DNA of 64,000 nucleotides from Stigmatella aurantiaca (GTDB lineage Bacteria; Myxococcota; Myxococcia; Myxococcales; Myxococcaceae): NCBI RefSeq assembly GCF_900109545.1, contig NZ_FOAP01000007.1, positions 62,001 to 126,000 of the forward strand, read 5' to 3'. Shown piece by piece: positions 55,587 to 64,000 of this stretch (position 1 is its first letter; each line of letters starts with the position of its first letter). The notes under the pieces were generated by a model. It saw only the letters and a program-made list of their open reading frames with translations, ran no database searches and was not told where the DNA came from. The position numbers and the translations under genes were made by a program.

Positions 55587-56765
55587 GTGTTGAAGATGAG
55601 TGTGTACCGTGGCCTGTCCCTGCTGGGCGTCGTGGCGGGACTGAGTGGATGCAGCACCCAGGAGCTGGAGACCGCCGAGGAGACCGGACAGCTTCAGGGC
55701 GAGGCCATCGTGTCGAGCATCACGGAAGGCGACTATGTCATCCGCTCCGCGATGACCGGCAAGTGTATCGACATCGCCGCGGCGGGCACCGCGGACGGAG
55801 CCAAGGTGCAGCAGTGGGACTGCAACGGCAGCAACGCCCAGAAGTTCCGCATCTCCCCGACGTCGGGCGGGTACTGGAAGATCCTCAACGTCAACAGCGG
55901 CAAGGCGCTCGACATCAAGGATGCGAGCACCGCGCCGAACGCCGAGATCCACCAGTGGTCCTACGTCGGCGCCAACAACCAGCAGTTCAAGTTCGTGGAC
56001 CGCGGCAGCAGCCGGTTCAGCGTCCATGCGCGCCACACGGACATGGTCATCGATCTGTCCTGGGGGAAGCCCGACAACGGGACCCTCTACGTGCAGTACC
56101 CCTTCACCAACGGCCAGCTCAACCAGCTCTTCACCTTCGACAAGGTGAGCGGCGGCACCACGCCGCCCCCCACGGGCAACTGCGCCGTCTCGGGTGACGG
56201 GAAGACCACCCTGCGCTTCATCAACCAGTGCTCCTTCGAGGTGAACTTCGCCGGCAACAACATCACCGGCGGGCTGCTGGGCTCCGGCAAGGAGGAGTGC
56301 CGGACCATCGGCTCCACCACGGAGATGATGCTGACGAAGCGCTACTGGGGCTTCCGCAAGGGCGAGGACCCGGGCTTCGAGAAGCACTCGCTGGCGGAGT
56401 TTGGCTTCAACGAGGTGTTCTACGAGCACCGGAGCTGGGACTGGTTCAACCTCAGCCACGTGGATGCCCACAACCTGCCCCTGAAGATCGTCCCCTACAA
56501 CCTGCCGGGTGGAAACACCTGCGCGGGCCAGACGCGCAGCTGCCCCATGGACATGATCGCGAACTGCCCCCCCGAGGGCCAGTTCCGCAACGCCGCCGGC
56601 AAGGTCATCTCCTGCGTGAGCCGCGACCGCGACAACCCCAACAGCGTGGTGGCCCGGTACTTCGACGCGGCCTGCTCGCAGTCCTACTCGTGGTCCGGCG
56701 ATGACTCGGTGATGGCGGCGTGCAACGGCGAGGACTTCGACATCGTCTTCTGCCCGCAGAACTAA
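55587..56765 (+). CDS. Ricin-B-lectin plus thaumatin-like lipoprotein
   Basis: 392 residues. Lipoprotein signal (LSLLGVVAGLSGCS). Residues 45-185 are a ricin-type beta-trefoil with QxW motifs (GKCIDIAAAGTADGAKVQQWDCNG; KALDIKDAS...EIHQWSY; RFSVHARHTDMVIDLSWG). A linker (GGTTPPPTG) leads to a C-terminal domain with thaumatin-like features: TTLRFINQCSFEVNF at the start and FDAACSQSYSWSGDD plus DFDIVFCP at the end, matching the CSxxYxxxxDD and DYxVTFCP signatures. Such domains bind or cleave beta-glucans. The lectin may target fungal or bacterial walls. GTG at 55587 follows AGGAG. Likely a surface-bound cell-wall-active protein. Confidence 0.82.
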   Translation: MLKMSVYRGLSLLGVVAGLSGCSTQELETAEETGQLQGEAIVSSITEGDYVIRSAMTGKCIDIAAAGTADGAKVQQWDCNGSNAQKFRISPTSGGYWKILNVNSGKALDIKDASTAPNAEIHQWSYVGANNQQFKFVDRGSSRFSVHARHTDMVIDLSWGKPDNGTLYVQYPFTNGQLNQLFTFDKVSGGTTPPPTGNCAVSGDGKTTLRFINQCSFEVNFAGNNITGGLLGSGKEECRTIGSTTEMMLTKRYWGFRKGEDPGFEKHSLAEFGFNEVFYEHRSWDWFNLSHVDAHNLPLKIVPYNLPGGNTCAGQTRSCPMDMIANCPPEGQFRNAAGKVISCVSRDRDNPNSVVARYFDAACSQSYSWSGDDSVMAACNGEDFDIVFCPQN

Positions 56766-56771
56766 GCGGGC

Positions 56772-56837
56772 CAAGCCTCGCGGGCGCCTGCCTGGCCGTC
56801 CCCTCTGCGGGACTCCCGGCAGCCCCGCGCAGGCTTG
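56772..56837 (+). terminator. Long imperfect hairpin after the ricin/thaumatin gene
   Basis: CAAGCCT-N-GCGGG pairs with CCCGC-NN-AGGCTTG across a 40-nt loop region that itself has GC-rich stems. It begins 7 nt after the stop and precedes the kinase gene by about 100 nt. Confidence 0.35.
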
Positions 56838-56944
56838 CCTTCCCATACGTGGAATACGTCTCCCCCCCGCAGCGCTTCTAACGGGGCCCAACCATGCGTC
56901 CCCAAGCAGCCGGGGGCGGAACGGTGCGCGGAGGGAGACGGCGC

Positions 56945-58651
56945 GTGACGCAGCAGGTCGGCAAGTATCAGCTCATCCGGAAGCTCGCCACGGGAGGCAT
57001 GGCGGAGGTGTATCTGGCCAAGGCCGCGGGCCCCCGGGGGTTCGAGAAAACCCTGGTGGTGAAGTGCATCCTGCCGCACCTGGCCCAGGAGCCTTCCTTC
57101 GTGGAGATGTTCCTCTCCGAGGCCATGCTGGCCGCCCAGCTCTCCCATACGCACATCGTTCAGATCTTCGACTTCGGTGAGGCCGACGGCGCGTACTTCC
57201 TGGCCATGGAGTACATCGACGGTCCCAGCCTCCGCACGCTCATCAAGCGCGCCGCGGCCCAGAATCTGCCCCTGGACCCGCTGGTGTGCGCGCGGCTCGT
57301 CTCCCAGGCCTGTGAAGGGTTGGCGTTCGCCCACGACTTCGTGGACCCCGCGACCGAGCAGCCCCTGGCGCTCATCCACCGGGACGTCAGCCCCGACAAC
57401 CTGCTGCTGTCCCGTCAGGGCTCGGTGAAGGTGGTGGACTTCGGCATCGCCAAGGCGACGGGCCAGACGCACAAGACCGAGAGCGGCGTCATCAAGGGCA
57501 AGCTCTCGTACATGCCGCCCGAGCAGTTGCGCGCCAAGAACCTGGACCGGCGGGTGGATGTGTATGCGCTGGGGGTGGTGCTCTACGAGCTGCTCACGTT
57601 CCGCAAGCCCTATAGCGCCCCCTCGGATGTCGCGCTGATGCACGCCATCCTCTACGAGCTTCCCACGCCCGCGGTTCAACACCGGCCGGACCTGCCCGTG
57701 GCCCTGCAGCGCATCCTCGCCCGGGCCATCGCCAAGGACCGGGACCAGCGGTATCCGGACTGCCACTCGCTCCAGGCGGACCTCGAAGACTTCATCCTCT
57801 CCGGGGGCCGGCCCGTGACGGGCCAGCAGGTCGCCCAGCTCATCCAGCGCGCCACCTCCGGCACCGGCTTCCCCGCGTTGAACCTCGCGCCTGGGGCGAT
57901 CCCCAGCCCCGTCCCCTTACCGGCCCGGGAAAGAACCCCCGTGGATACGCGCTCCAAGACCTTGCCCACGCCGGGGAGAGGCGCCGGGCTGGAGGGCGCG
58001 ACCTTTCCCGAGCACACGGCGGCAACCCAGGATCTGTCCCTCACCCTTCCGTCTCCGGTGACCGGCCGGACCGAGCCCCGTGAACGGTCCCGGGCGCGCC
58101 CCAGGTGGGGCATCCCAGACTGGAAGTGGCCTGCACTGGTAGGCGGCGTGCTGCTCGCGGCAGGGCTCGGACTGGTGCGCTTCCAGCAGGACACGCCTGG
58201 GACGGACACCTCCTCCCCGCCCATGGCGTCCGCCGGGGCCACCCCAGCCGCAGAGCCGATCATCCCTCCTCCTCCGCAGCCGCTGACCCAAGCCCCTCCG
58301 GTGGCGGCGCCTCTGCCGGAAACCCCTGCTCCCGCCGCGGAGCCCGCCCCCTCCGAGCCCCAGACATCGCCTCTCGCTGCGGCCTCACCGCCCGCCCGGA
58401 AGCGCATCGCGCGCCCCGCCAAGACCAAGCGGCCAGCGGAGGGAATGGGGACCTTGGAGGTGCGCTCCCAGCCCTACGCCATCGTTTACGTGGACGGGAA
58501 AGAGCACGGCGCGACGCCCCTGGACGAGGATCTCCAGTTGCCGGCCGGTGCCTACACCATGAGGCTCGTCATCCCCGCTCTGTCGAAGACGGTGACCCAG
58601 CAGATCCAGATCGAGCCCGGGAAGAAAACCAAGATCAACTTCTCGCCGTAG
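56945..58651 (+). CDS. Ser/Thr protein kinase with TM segment and PEGA domain
   Basis: About 568 residues. Kinase domain about 7-270: [14 protein letters not shown] (P-loop), VVKCILPHL (Lys), [14 protein letters not shown] (catalytic loop), [11 protein letters not shown] (DFG) and [17 protein letters not shown] (activation and APE region). A Pro-rich juxtamembrane stretch leads to one TM helix ([19 protein letters not shown]) and an outer Ala/Pro linker. The end is a PEGA domain ([40 protein letters not shown]) that may bind envelope carbohydrates. GTG at 56945 is used because GGAGGGAGACGGCGC precedes it. The downstream genes are on the other strand. Confidence 0.9.
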   Translation: MTQQVGKYQLIRKLATGGMAEVYLAKAAGPRGFEKTLVVKCILPHLAQEPSFVEMFLSEAMLAAQLSHTHIVQIFDFGEADGAYFLAMEYIDGPSLRTLIKRAAAQNLPLDPLVCARLVSQACEGLAFAHDFVDPATEQPLALIHRDVSPDNLLLSRQGSVKVVDFGIAKATGQTHKTESGVIKGKLSYMPPEQLRAKNLDRRVDVYALGVVLYELLTFRKPYSAPSDVALMHAILYELPTPAVQHRPDLPVALQRILARAIAKDRDQRYPDCHSLQADLEDFILSGGRPVTGQQVAQLIQRATSGTGFPALNLAPGAIPSPVPLPARERTPVDTRSKTLPTPGRGAGLEGATFPEHTAATQDLSLTLPSPVTGRTEPRERSRARPRWGIPDWKWPALVGGVLLAAGLGLVRFQQDTPGTDTSSPPMASAGATPAAEPIIPPPPQPLTQAPPVAAPLPETPAPAAEPAPSEPQTSPLAAASPPARKRIARPAKTKRPAEGMGTLEVRSQPYAIVYVDGKEHGATPLDEDLQLPAGAYTMRLVIPALSKTVTQQIQIEPGKKTKINFSP

Positions 58652-58661
58652 GCCCTGAAGC

Positions 58662-58686
58662 GAGGGCCTCCTTCACGGAGGCGCTC
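58662..58686. terminator. Bidirectional terminator-like hairpin
   Basis: Stem GAGNGCCTCC/GGAGGCNCTC (one mismatch) with a 5-nt loop lies in the 43-bp gap between the convergent kinase and RCC1 genes. It is followed by ACTTT on the plus strand. Confidence 0.55.
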
Positions 58687-58694
58687 ACTTTGAA

Positions 58695-59930
58695 TCACCG
58701 GTCGCAGGCCCAGCTGAGCGGCAAGGGATAGGGAATGACTTCCGCCGCCAGCCCCGGCACGAAACCCTTGAGGAGCAACAGGTCTCCAGGGATGCCGAGC
58801 CGGTCATCCTTGTTGCTTCCCCAGGCGAATAAGCAGCCATTGCTGAGCACCGCCAGCGCGTGGGAATGCCCCGCGGAGATGGAGACGGCGTCGGTCAAGA
58901 AGGAGGTCTCCACAGGACTGAGCTCGTCGTCTATCTCCTCGTTTCCCAGCTGCCCCGCGGAGTTGTTGCCCCAGGCCCTCACGGTGTTGTTCTGGGTCAG
59001 TGCCAGGGAGAAGCTGGTCCCCGCCGCCAGCGCCTTGATGGCACTCAAGCCCGGCACCAGCCCCGGCTGGGTCCGTGGACCGGCCGTGCTTCCATCCCCC
59101 AGCTGACCATGATCATTGTCACCCCAGCTCCACACCCTGCTGGTCCTGTCCAGCGCGAGTGAATGAAGCGCGCCCGCGGCAACGAAGTCGATCGCCGGCA
59201 ATGCGTCCACCTTCACGGGCACACTGCGATTCTCCAGGCTGACATTGCCCAGCTGCCCCTTGCTGTTGTTTCCCCAGGCCCAGACGGCGCCGTCGGAATC
59301 CAGCGCCAGGGCATGAGCGCCCCCCAGGGCGATGGCTTTGATGCGCGGCAACCCCTCCACGGCCACAGGCGAATCCGTGGAGAGGCCCGCGCCATCGATT
59401 CCCCAGGCCCAGACCAAGCCCGACTGGTCCAGCGCCAGTGAGTAATCATTGCCCGCGGCGATATGGGTGATGTCGCTCAAACCCGGGAGTTCACGAGGTG
59501 TCTTCTGGAGGCTGCCGGAGACTGTCTTTCCCCAACTCCAGACCTTGCCTCCCCGCAGCGCGAGCGAATGGCCATAGCCCGCGGCCACACTTTTGACATC
59601 ACTCAACCCGGCGACCTTCTTGGGCAGTGGGCTGTTCTGAGTCGTTCCATCTCCCAATTGAGCGGTGCCATTGTGCCCCCACGCCCAGACCAAGCCATCA
59701 CTTTCGAGCGCCAGCGTGTGCTGCCCTTTCGAAGAGACCTGGGAGAAGGTGCCTGGCCCGGACTCGGGCGCCTCCGGATTACCGGGGTTCGCCTCGGGAC
59801 AGATGGACGGATGGCGCTTGCAGTACCCTTTTTCCTCCTGGTCGAAGTCCGCGCACCCCCAGGACAGGAGGAGCCCGGACAGGGTCAGCAGCACAGTGAG
59901 CCCACGGGAGGCCCAGCGCTCGCGCTTCAC
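58695..59930 (-). CDS. RCC1-repeat lipoprotein
   Basis: 411 residues. Lipoprotein signal (LTVLLTLSGLLLSWGC). A Cys-containing linker leads to about six RCC1 repeats (for example LVWAWGHNGTAQLGDGTT, KVWSWGKT, AVWAWGNNSKGQLGNVSL, RVWSWGDNDHGQLGDGST, TVRAWGNNSAGQLGNEEI). RCC1 domains are seven-bladed propellers for protein or nucleotide binding; in bacteria they are found on exported proteins of unknown role. GTG at 59930 overlaps the stop of the upstream TPR-like gene (GTGA), with GGAAG before it. The two are coupled and face the PEGA kinase. Confidence 0.8.
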   Translation of the reverse strand: MKRERWASRGLTVLLTLSGLLLSWGCADFDQEEKGYCKRHPSICPEANPGNPEAPESGPGTFSQVSSKGQHTLALESDGLVWAWGHNGTAQLGDGTTQNSPLPKKVAGLSDVKSVAAGYGHSLALRGGKVWSWGKTVSGSLQKTPRELPGLSDITHIAAGNDYSLALDQSGLVWAWGIDGAGLSTDSPVAVEGLPRIKAIALGGAHALALDSDGAVWAWGNNSKGQLGNVSLENRSVPVKVDALPAIDFVAAGALHSLALDRTSRVWSWGDNDHGQLGDGSTAGPRTQPGLVPGLSAIKALAAGTSFSLALTQNNTVRAWGNNSAGQLGNEEIDDELSPVETSFLTDAVSISAGHSHALAVLSNGCLFAWGSNKDDRLGIPGDLLLLKGFVPGLAAEVIPYPLPLSWACDR

Positions 59931-60760
59931 GGCCACTTCCCGGACACGAACGCGGCGGCCGTGCCGTTCGGGCCCACGCCCAGGGACACCGCTGGGCGCC
60001 CCGAATCCCCCAGCAGGTACATGGTGGCCGCCGTGGCAAGACCCGCGGCCCCCACGCCCAGCAAGCTCACCCCCACCGTTTGGAGCGTCCGGCCGCGACT
60101 TCCCGTGGAATTGACGTCCTCCGGGCTCGTGAGGTCCGGGTCGCCATCGCGCAGCTTGTTCAGTTCCGAGCGGGACATTCCCCAGGTGATGCCCCCCGCC
60201 ACCACCAGCGCGCCTCCTGCGACGGCGGGAATCCATGCGCGCTGGCGAAGCCGGGAGGGCGAGGTGCTTTCCAGCGCGGGGCTCTCGCTCGACGGGCTCT
60301 GGAGGGGAGGCGCCGCGGGAGCGGGGCCCTTCTGGGGACTTGCCTCTTCCGGAGGAGGCGGCGGGCTGGGCATGGCCTTCAGCTCGGCCTCGGCCTGCTT
60401 GCGGGCCGCTTCGGCCTCCTGCTGAATCTTGGGTGACACTGGCACCGGCAACTCCGCCTGGGGCCTGAGCAAGAAGGCCCTGCGGAAGGCCGCCTTGCCC
60501 TCGTCCCTCCGGCGCAGCTCGTACAGGAGAATCCCCTCATAGAGCGAGAGCGTGGCGTCCTCATCGGTTCCATGAGGCTCCTGGCGCGCCACCTGGACGA
60601 GATCGAGTGCCCGCTCGTATTCGGTGTTGACCAGGGACTGCTTGATCAAGACAAGGTGGTTGCGGATGTTGCCCTTCGCGGCAAGTACCGGCCCCGGGAG
60701 CGCCATCATCCACACCACCACCAGCCAGCCACCAGCTCCATGCTTCAGTAGGCGTCTCAC
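59927..60760 (-). CDS. Exported TPR-like protein with C-terminal TM helices
   Basis: 277 residues. Signal peptide (MRRLLKHGAGGWLVVVWMMALPGPVLA), then a TPR-like stretch (KQSLVNTEYERALDLVQVARQ; LSLYEGILLYELRRRDEGKAAFRRAFLLRPQAELP). A charged, Pro-rich linker follows, and two hydrophobic helices (IPAVAGGALVVAGGITWG; GVSLLGVGAAGLATAATMYLLG). This layout is common for genes next to PEGA-type kinases in myxobacteria. The stop overlaps the RCC1 start. A scaffold or reporter role in the envelope is inference. Confidence 0.6.
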   Translation of the reverse strand: MRRLLKHGAGGWLVVVWMMALPGPVLAAKGNIRNHLVLIKQSLVNTEYERALDLVQVARQEPHGTDEDATLSLYEGILLYELRRRDEGKAAFRRAFLLRPQAELPVPVSPKIQQEAEAARKQAEAELKAMPSPPPPPEEASPQKGPAPAAPPLQSPSSESPALESTSPSRLRQRAWIPAVAGGALVVAGGITWGMSRSELNKLRDGDPDLTSPEDVNSTGSRGRTLQTVGVSLLGVGAAGLATAATMYLLGDSGRPAVSLGVGPNGTAAAFVSGKWP

Positions 60761-60934
60761 AGACGGATGACCCCATGCGCGGCGCGGAGGAGCGCAGCAT
60801 CCACGTTTCAGTGAGGGAAAATATGTTGCCTCGGAGTGCGAGGAGCCACGCCGTGCGGTTCACCTTCGTTGAGGAGCCGACGCCCTTTCAGGGCGGCATG
60901 TTGAACAGCGTGCGGTCCACCGGGAGGCCATTCC

Positions 60935-61495
60935 ATGCCTGCTGAAAAGTCCCTTCCCCGATGCCCCTGGGCCGAAAGCGACCCACGGATGAGCGCCTAC
61001 CACGACCAGGAGTGGGGCGTGCCCGTCCGCGACAGCCGGGAGCTGTGGGAGACCCTCATGCTGGAGGGATTCCAGGCGGGGCTCTCCTGGTCCGTCATCC
61101 TCCGCCGGCGTGAGTCCTTCCGGGAAGCCTTCCAGGGGTTCGAGCCCAGGACCGTCGCACGCTTCACCGAAGCGGACGTCGCGCGGCTTCTCGAGAACCC
61201 CGGCATCATCCGCTCCCGGTCAAAAATCGAGGCGACGATTGGCGGCGCCCGGGCCTACCTGACGATGCAGGACGCGGGAGAGGATTTCTCGGCCTTCGCC
61301 TGGTCCTTCGTGGACGGCAAGCCCTTGCGGAACACGACGGGGGAGGTCCTCGCCCAAACTCCGCTCTCCGAGAAGCTCTCGGCCGCGCTCAAGAAGCGCG
61401 GCTTCAAGTTCGTGGGCCCGGTGATTGTCCATGCCTGGATGCAGGCGGTGGGGCTTGTCGATGACCACAGGGCTGGCTGCTTCAAGCGCCCCTAA
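60935..61495 (+). CDS. tag: DNA-3-methyladenine glycosylase I
   Basis: 186 residues, usual length. RCPWAESDPRMSAYHDQEWGVPVRD at the start, GFQAGLSWSVILRRRESFREAF in the middle, and KRGFKFVGPVIVHAWMQAVGLVDDHRAGC at the end are Tag signatures. The zinc ligands are visible: Cys10, His23, His178 and Cys182. The enzyme removes 3-methyladenine from alkylated DNA. Its stop overlaps the rtcA stop on the opposite strand by a few nt (61492-61495), so read-through between them is possible. The upstream 174 bp show no operator for an adaptive response that I recognise. Confidence 0.92.
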   Translation: MPAEKSLPRCPWAESDPRMSAYHDQEWGVPVRDSRELWETLMLEGFQAGLSWSVILRRRESFREAFQGFEPRTVARFTEADVARLLENPGIIRSRSKIEATIGGARAYLTMQDAGEDFSAFAWSFVDGKPLRNTTGEVLAQTPLSEKLSAALKKRGFKFVGPVIVHAWMQAVGLVDDHRAGCFKRP

Positions 61496-62508
61496 CCACG
61501 GACTTCCACCTCACAGACGTCGGCCGACACCTCGCTCACCTTCACCTTCACGTCCAGGAAGTGCGCGAAGGTTTCGAGCTGTGTCTGGGAATGCCCATCC
61601 AGCGGCAGGGTCCGGAAGGCGCCTCCCTTGGCCAGGGCGAGCAGCAGCAACAACTGGTCGCACAGGTGCTCTCCCACCGGCACTTCGGCCTCCAGATAGC
61701 GCTTCGCGGCCTCCGCCGCCTTGCCCGCCACGGTCTCCGCCCGGACGCCCCGCTCCGCGAAGCCCGAGAACACCTCCGTCACGTGCTCGCTCTCCACCTC
61801 CAGCATCAGCGCGTTTCCAGGCCCGTGGGAGCGCTTCAGCTCCTCCACGCGCAGCTCGTCCGGCCGCCACCCCAGCACCTGCTCCACCGTGGCCAGCTCC
61901 CGCTGCACCACGTTGAATGGAAGCTGTGAGAAGAGCGCCGTGGCTTGCCGCCGCTTCACGGGCCCCCGCTCCAGCAGGGTCAGCGGCTGGAGCGGCGCGG
62001 GGTGGACGTTCACCCGGAACTTGCCGCCTCCGGCCGGGAAGAAACCGTGCCGCTCCAGCACCGCCTCCACCCGGGGCCCCATGCGCCGCACCAGGGGCAG
62101 GTATGCCTTCTCCAGGAAGTCGAACGGGGGCGCCGCCGGGTTGTGCGTTCCGCCCTCCAGCATCAGGGTGGAGGGGCCACTGGCCAGCATCAGCGCGGGC
62201 AGCACTGTCTGCAGCACCAGCGTGGCGCTGCCCGCCGTGCCCACCGCGAAAAAGTAATTGCCCGGCGTCAAGGCGCGCGGCTTGAACGTCAGCTCCATCG
62301 AGCCCAGCTCCGCCCCCACCACCTCCGCCGCCCCCACTTCCGCCGCCGCCTTCACCGCCGTCAGGTGCTGGCGCAGCAGCCCTGGCTTGGCGCGCTTCGC
62401 CCGCACGTTCACCATCTGGAACGGGGTTCCCGTCACCAGCGCCAGCGCCAGCGACGTGCGCAGCACCTGCCCTCCCCCTTCCCCGTTCGAACCGTCGATC
62501 CGAATCAT
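61492..62508 (-). CDS. rtcA: RNA 3'-terminal phosphate cyclase
   Basis: 338 residues. MIRIDGSNGEGGGQVLRTSLALALVTGTPF is the RtcA opening; HDGSH-like C-terminal LDGHSQTQLETF holds the probable nucleophilic His306. RtcA uses ATP to convert 3'-phosphates of RNA to 2',3'-cyclic ends. ATG at 62508 has AGGGGTG upstream and gives the family start; longer in-frame starts exist without support. It is 128 bp downstream of rtcB on the same strand, as in the rtcBA repair operon. Confidence 0.93.
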   Translation of the reverse strand: MIRIDGSNGEGGGQVLRTSLALALVTGTPFQMVNVRAKRAKPGLLRQHLTAVKAAAEVGAAEVVGAELGSMELTFKPRALTPGNYFFAVGTAGSATLVLQTVLPALMLASGPSTLMLEGGTHNPAAPPFDFLEKAYLPLVRRMGPRVEAVLERHGFFPAGGGKFRVNVHPAPLQPLTLLERGPVKRRQATALFSQLPFNVVQRELATVEQVLGWRPDELRVEELKRSHGPGNALMLEVESEHVTEVFSGFAERGVRAETVAGKAAEAAKRYLEAEVPVGEHLCDQLLLLLALAKGGAFRTLPLDGHSQTQLETFAHFLDVKVKVSEVSADVCEVEVRG

Positions 62509-62635
62509 CTGAACACCCCTCCCACTCACACCACGTAGCGGCGCCTGTTCCCCCATCCTAGCGACCGAAGTCTCGGGGGGAGCAGGCGCCTCGGCTGTCG
62601 TTATCCCGGCATGGTCACCTCGCGACACCTTCGGG

Positions 62636-63862
<1,227 letters not shown>

Positions 63863-63916
63863 GGTCTTGCCTTCCGCTGTTCGCCCGCGCCAGGTGCCGG
63901 GCACGGGAAGCGGTAA

Positions 63917-63932
63917 AGCAGCGCGCGTGCCA
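63917..63932 (-). promoter_or_regulatory. Sigma-54 (-24/-12) promoter of rtcB
   Basis: On the minus strand the sequence is TGGCAC-GCGCG-CTGCT. It matches the sigma-54 consensus TGGCAC-N5-TTGCA at 9 of 11 fixed positions, with the essential GG and GC 10 nt apart. It predicts transcription from about 63905, 40-45 nt before the rtcB ATG. E. coli rtcBA is driven by sigma-54 with the activator RtcR; no rtcR is in this window but it could lie beyond the right edge. Confidence 0.7.
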
Positions 63933-63974
63933 ACCCACTCCCGAGGGAGGACGCCTCCAGGCCCCCCTTTTCCC

Positions 63975-63999
63975 TATCCCCTGGGATAAAGTCCTATCC
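63975..63999. promoter_or_regulatory. GGATA/TATCC dyads, possible enhancer for the rtcB promoter
   Basis: TATCCC-CT-GGGATA (63975-63988) is a perfect 14-bp dyad, and GGATA (63984-63988) also pairs with TATCC (63995-63999) as a second overlapping dyad. They lie about 45 nt upstream of the -24 element, where an enhancer-binding activator could sit. The site may extend past the window end. Confidence 0.45.
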
Positions 64000-64000
64000 G

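Overview
The window looks like a chromosomal segment of a fruiting myxobacterium, probably suborder Cystobacterineae (Archangium/Cystobacter/Stigmatella-like). This is inferred from very high GC, frequent GTG/TTG starts, ATGA/GTGA stop-start overlaps, two Ser/Thr kinases of myxobacterial architecture, many large lipoproteins built from beta-propeller repeats, a sigma/anti-sigma/caspase operon, and families (DUF5953, DUF4388, paired DUF1501/DUF1800) common in this group. No rRNA, complete tRNA, CRISPR array, intact insertion sequence or replication origin was seen. 

Layout. 1-128 is the start of a MATE exporter cut by the window edge. 260-6300 holds a methyltransferase coupled to a small helix-hairpin-helix protein, a membrane-anchored unknown, an SBBP-propeller/VWD protein and a delta-60-repeat lipoprotein. 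6365-11050 is a block (DUF1501, DUF1800, SGNH-like lipoprotein) bounded on both sides by copies of the 3' end of an S9 peptidase gene; the right copy belongs to the intact peptidase, which is divergent from a LysR regulator. 14317-15296 is a micro-ORF coupled to an NmrA-like oxidoreductase. 15494-25638 is a two-gene secreted module: a 1887-residue SpvB/FG-GAP/RHS protein and a 1487-residue lipoprotein whose coiled coil and C-terminus recall Tc toxin A subunits. A 35-bp direct repeat flanks this module. 

26288-29980 holds an octaheme HAO-type cytochrome c coupled to an 8-TM protein, then an ankyrin/bactofilin-like protein. 30092-33462 looks like an acquired or decayed patch: a tRNA/tmRNA 3'-end-like sequence, an orphan DUF5953 gene, a frameshifted DUF6310-like pseudogene, an outer-membrane protein and an AraC regulator. 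33463-38716 has a Ser/Thr kinase divergent from isoleucyl-tRNA synthetase. 38724-43520 is a tightly coupled operon: sigma factor, anti-sigma factor, caspase-like protease, propeller lipoprotein. 43794-48824 holds a CotH lipoprotein and the conserved yebC-ruvC-ruvA group next to a DUF4388 pseudo-receiver. 

49-61 kb carries envelope and accessory genes: an outer-membrane protein, a DUF4406 enzyme, a HEAT-repeat lipid-transfer-like protein downstream of a Gly-rich secreted protein, a sorbosone-dehydrogenase-like lipoprotein, a ricin-lectin/thaumatin lipoprotein, a PEGA Ser/Thr kinase, and an RCC1 lipoprotein coupled to a TPR-like protein. The window ends with tag and the RNA-repair operon rtcB-rtcA. 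A near-consensus sigma-54 promoter and GGATA-type dyads precede rtcB, suggesting RtcR-type control. 

Functions are inferred from motif recognition and gene context only; no database search was possible.
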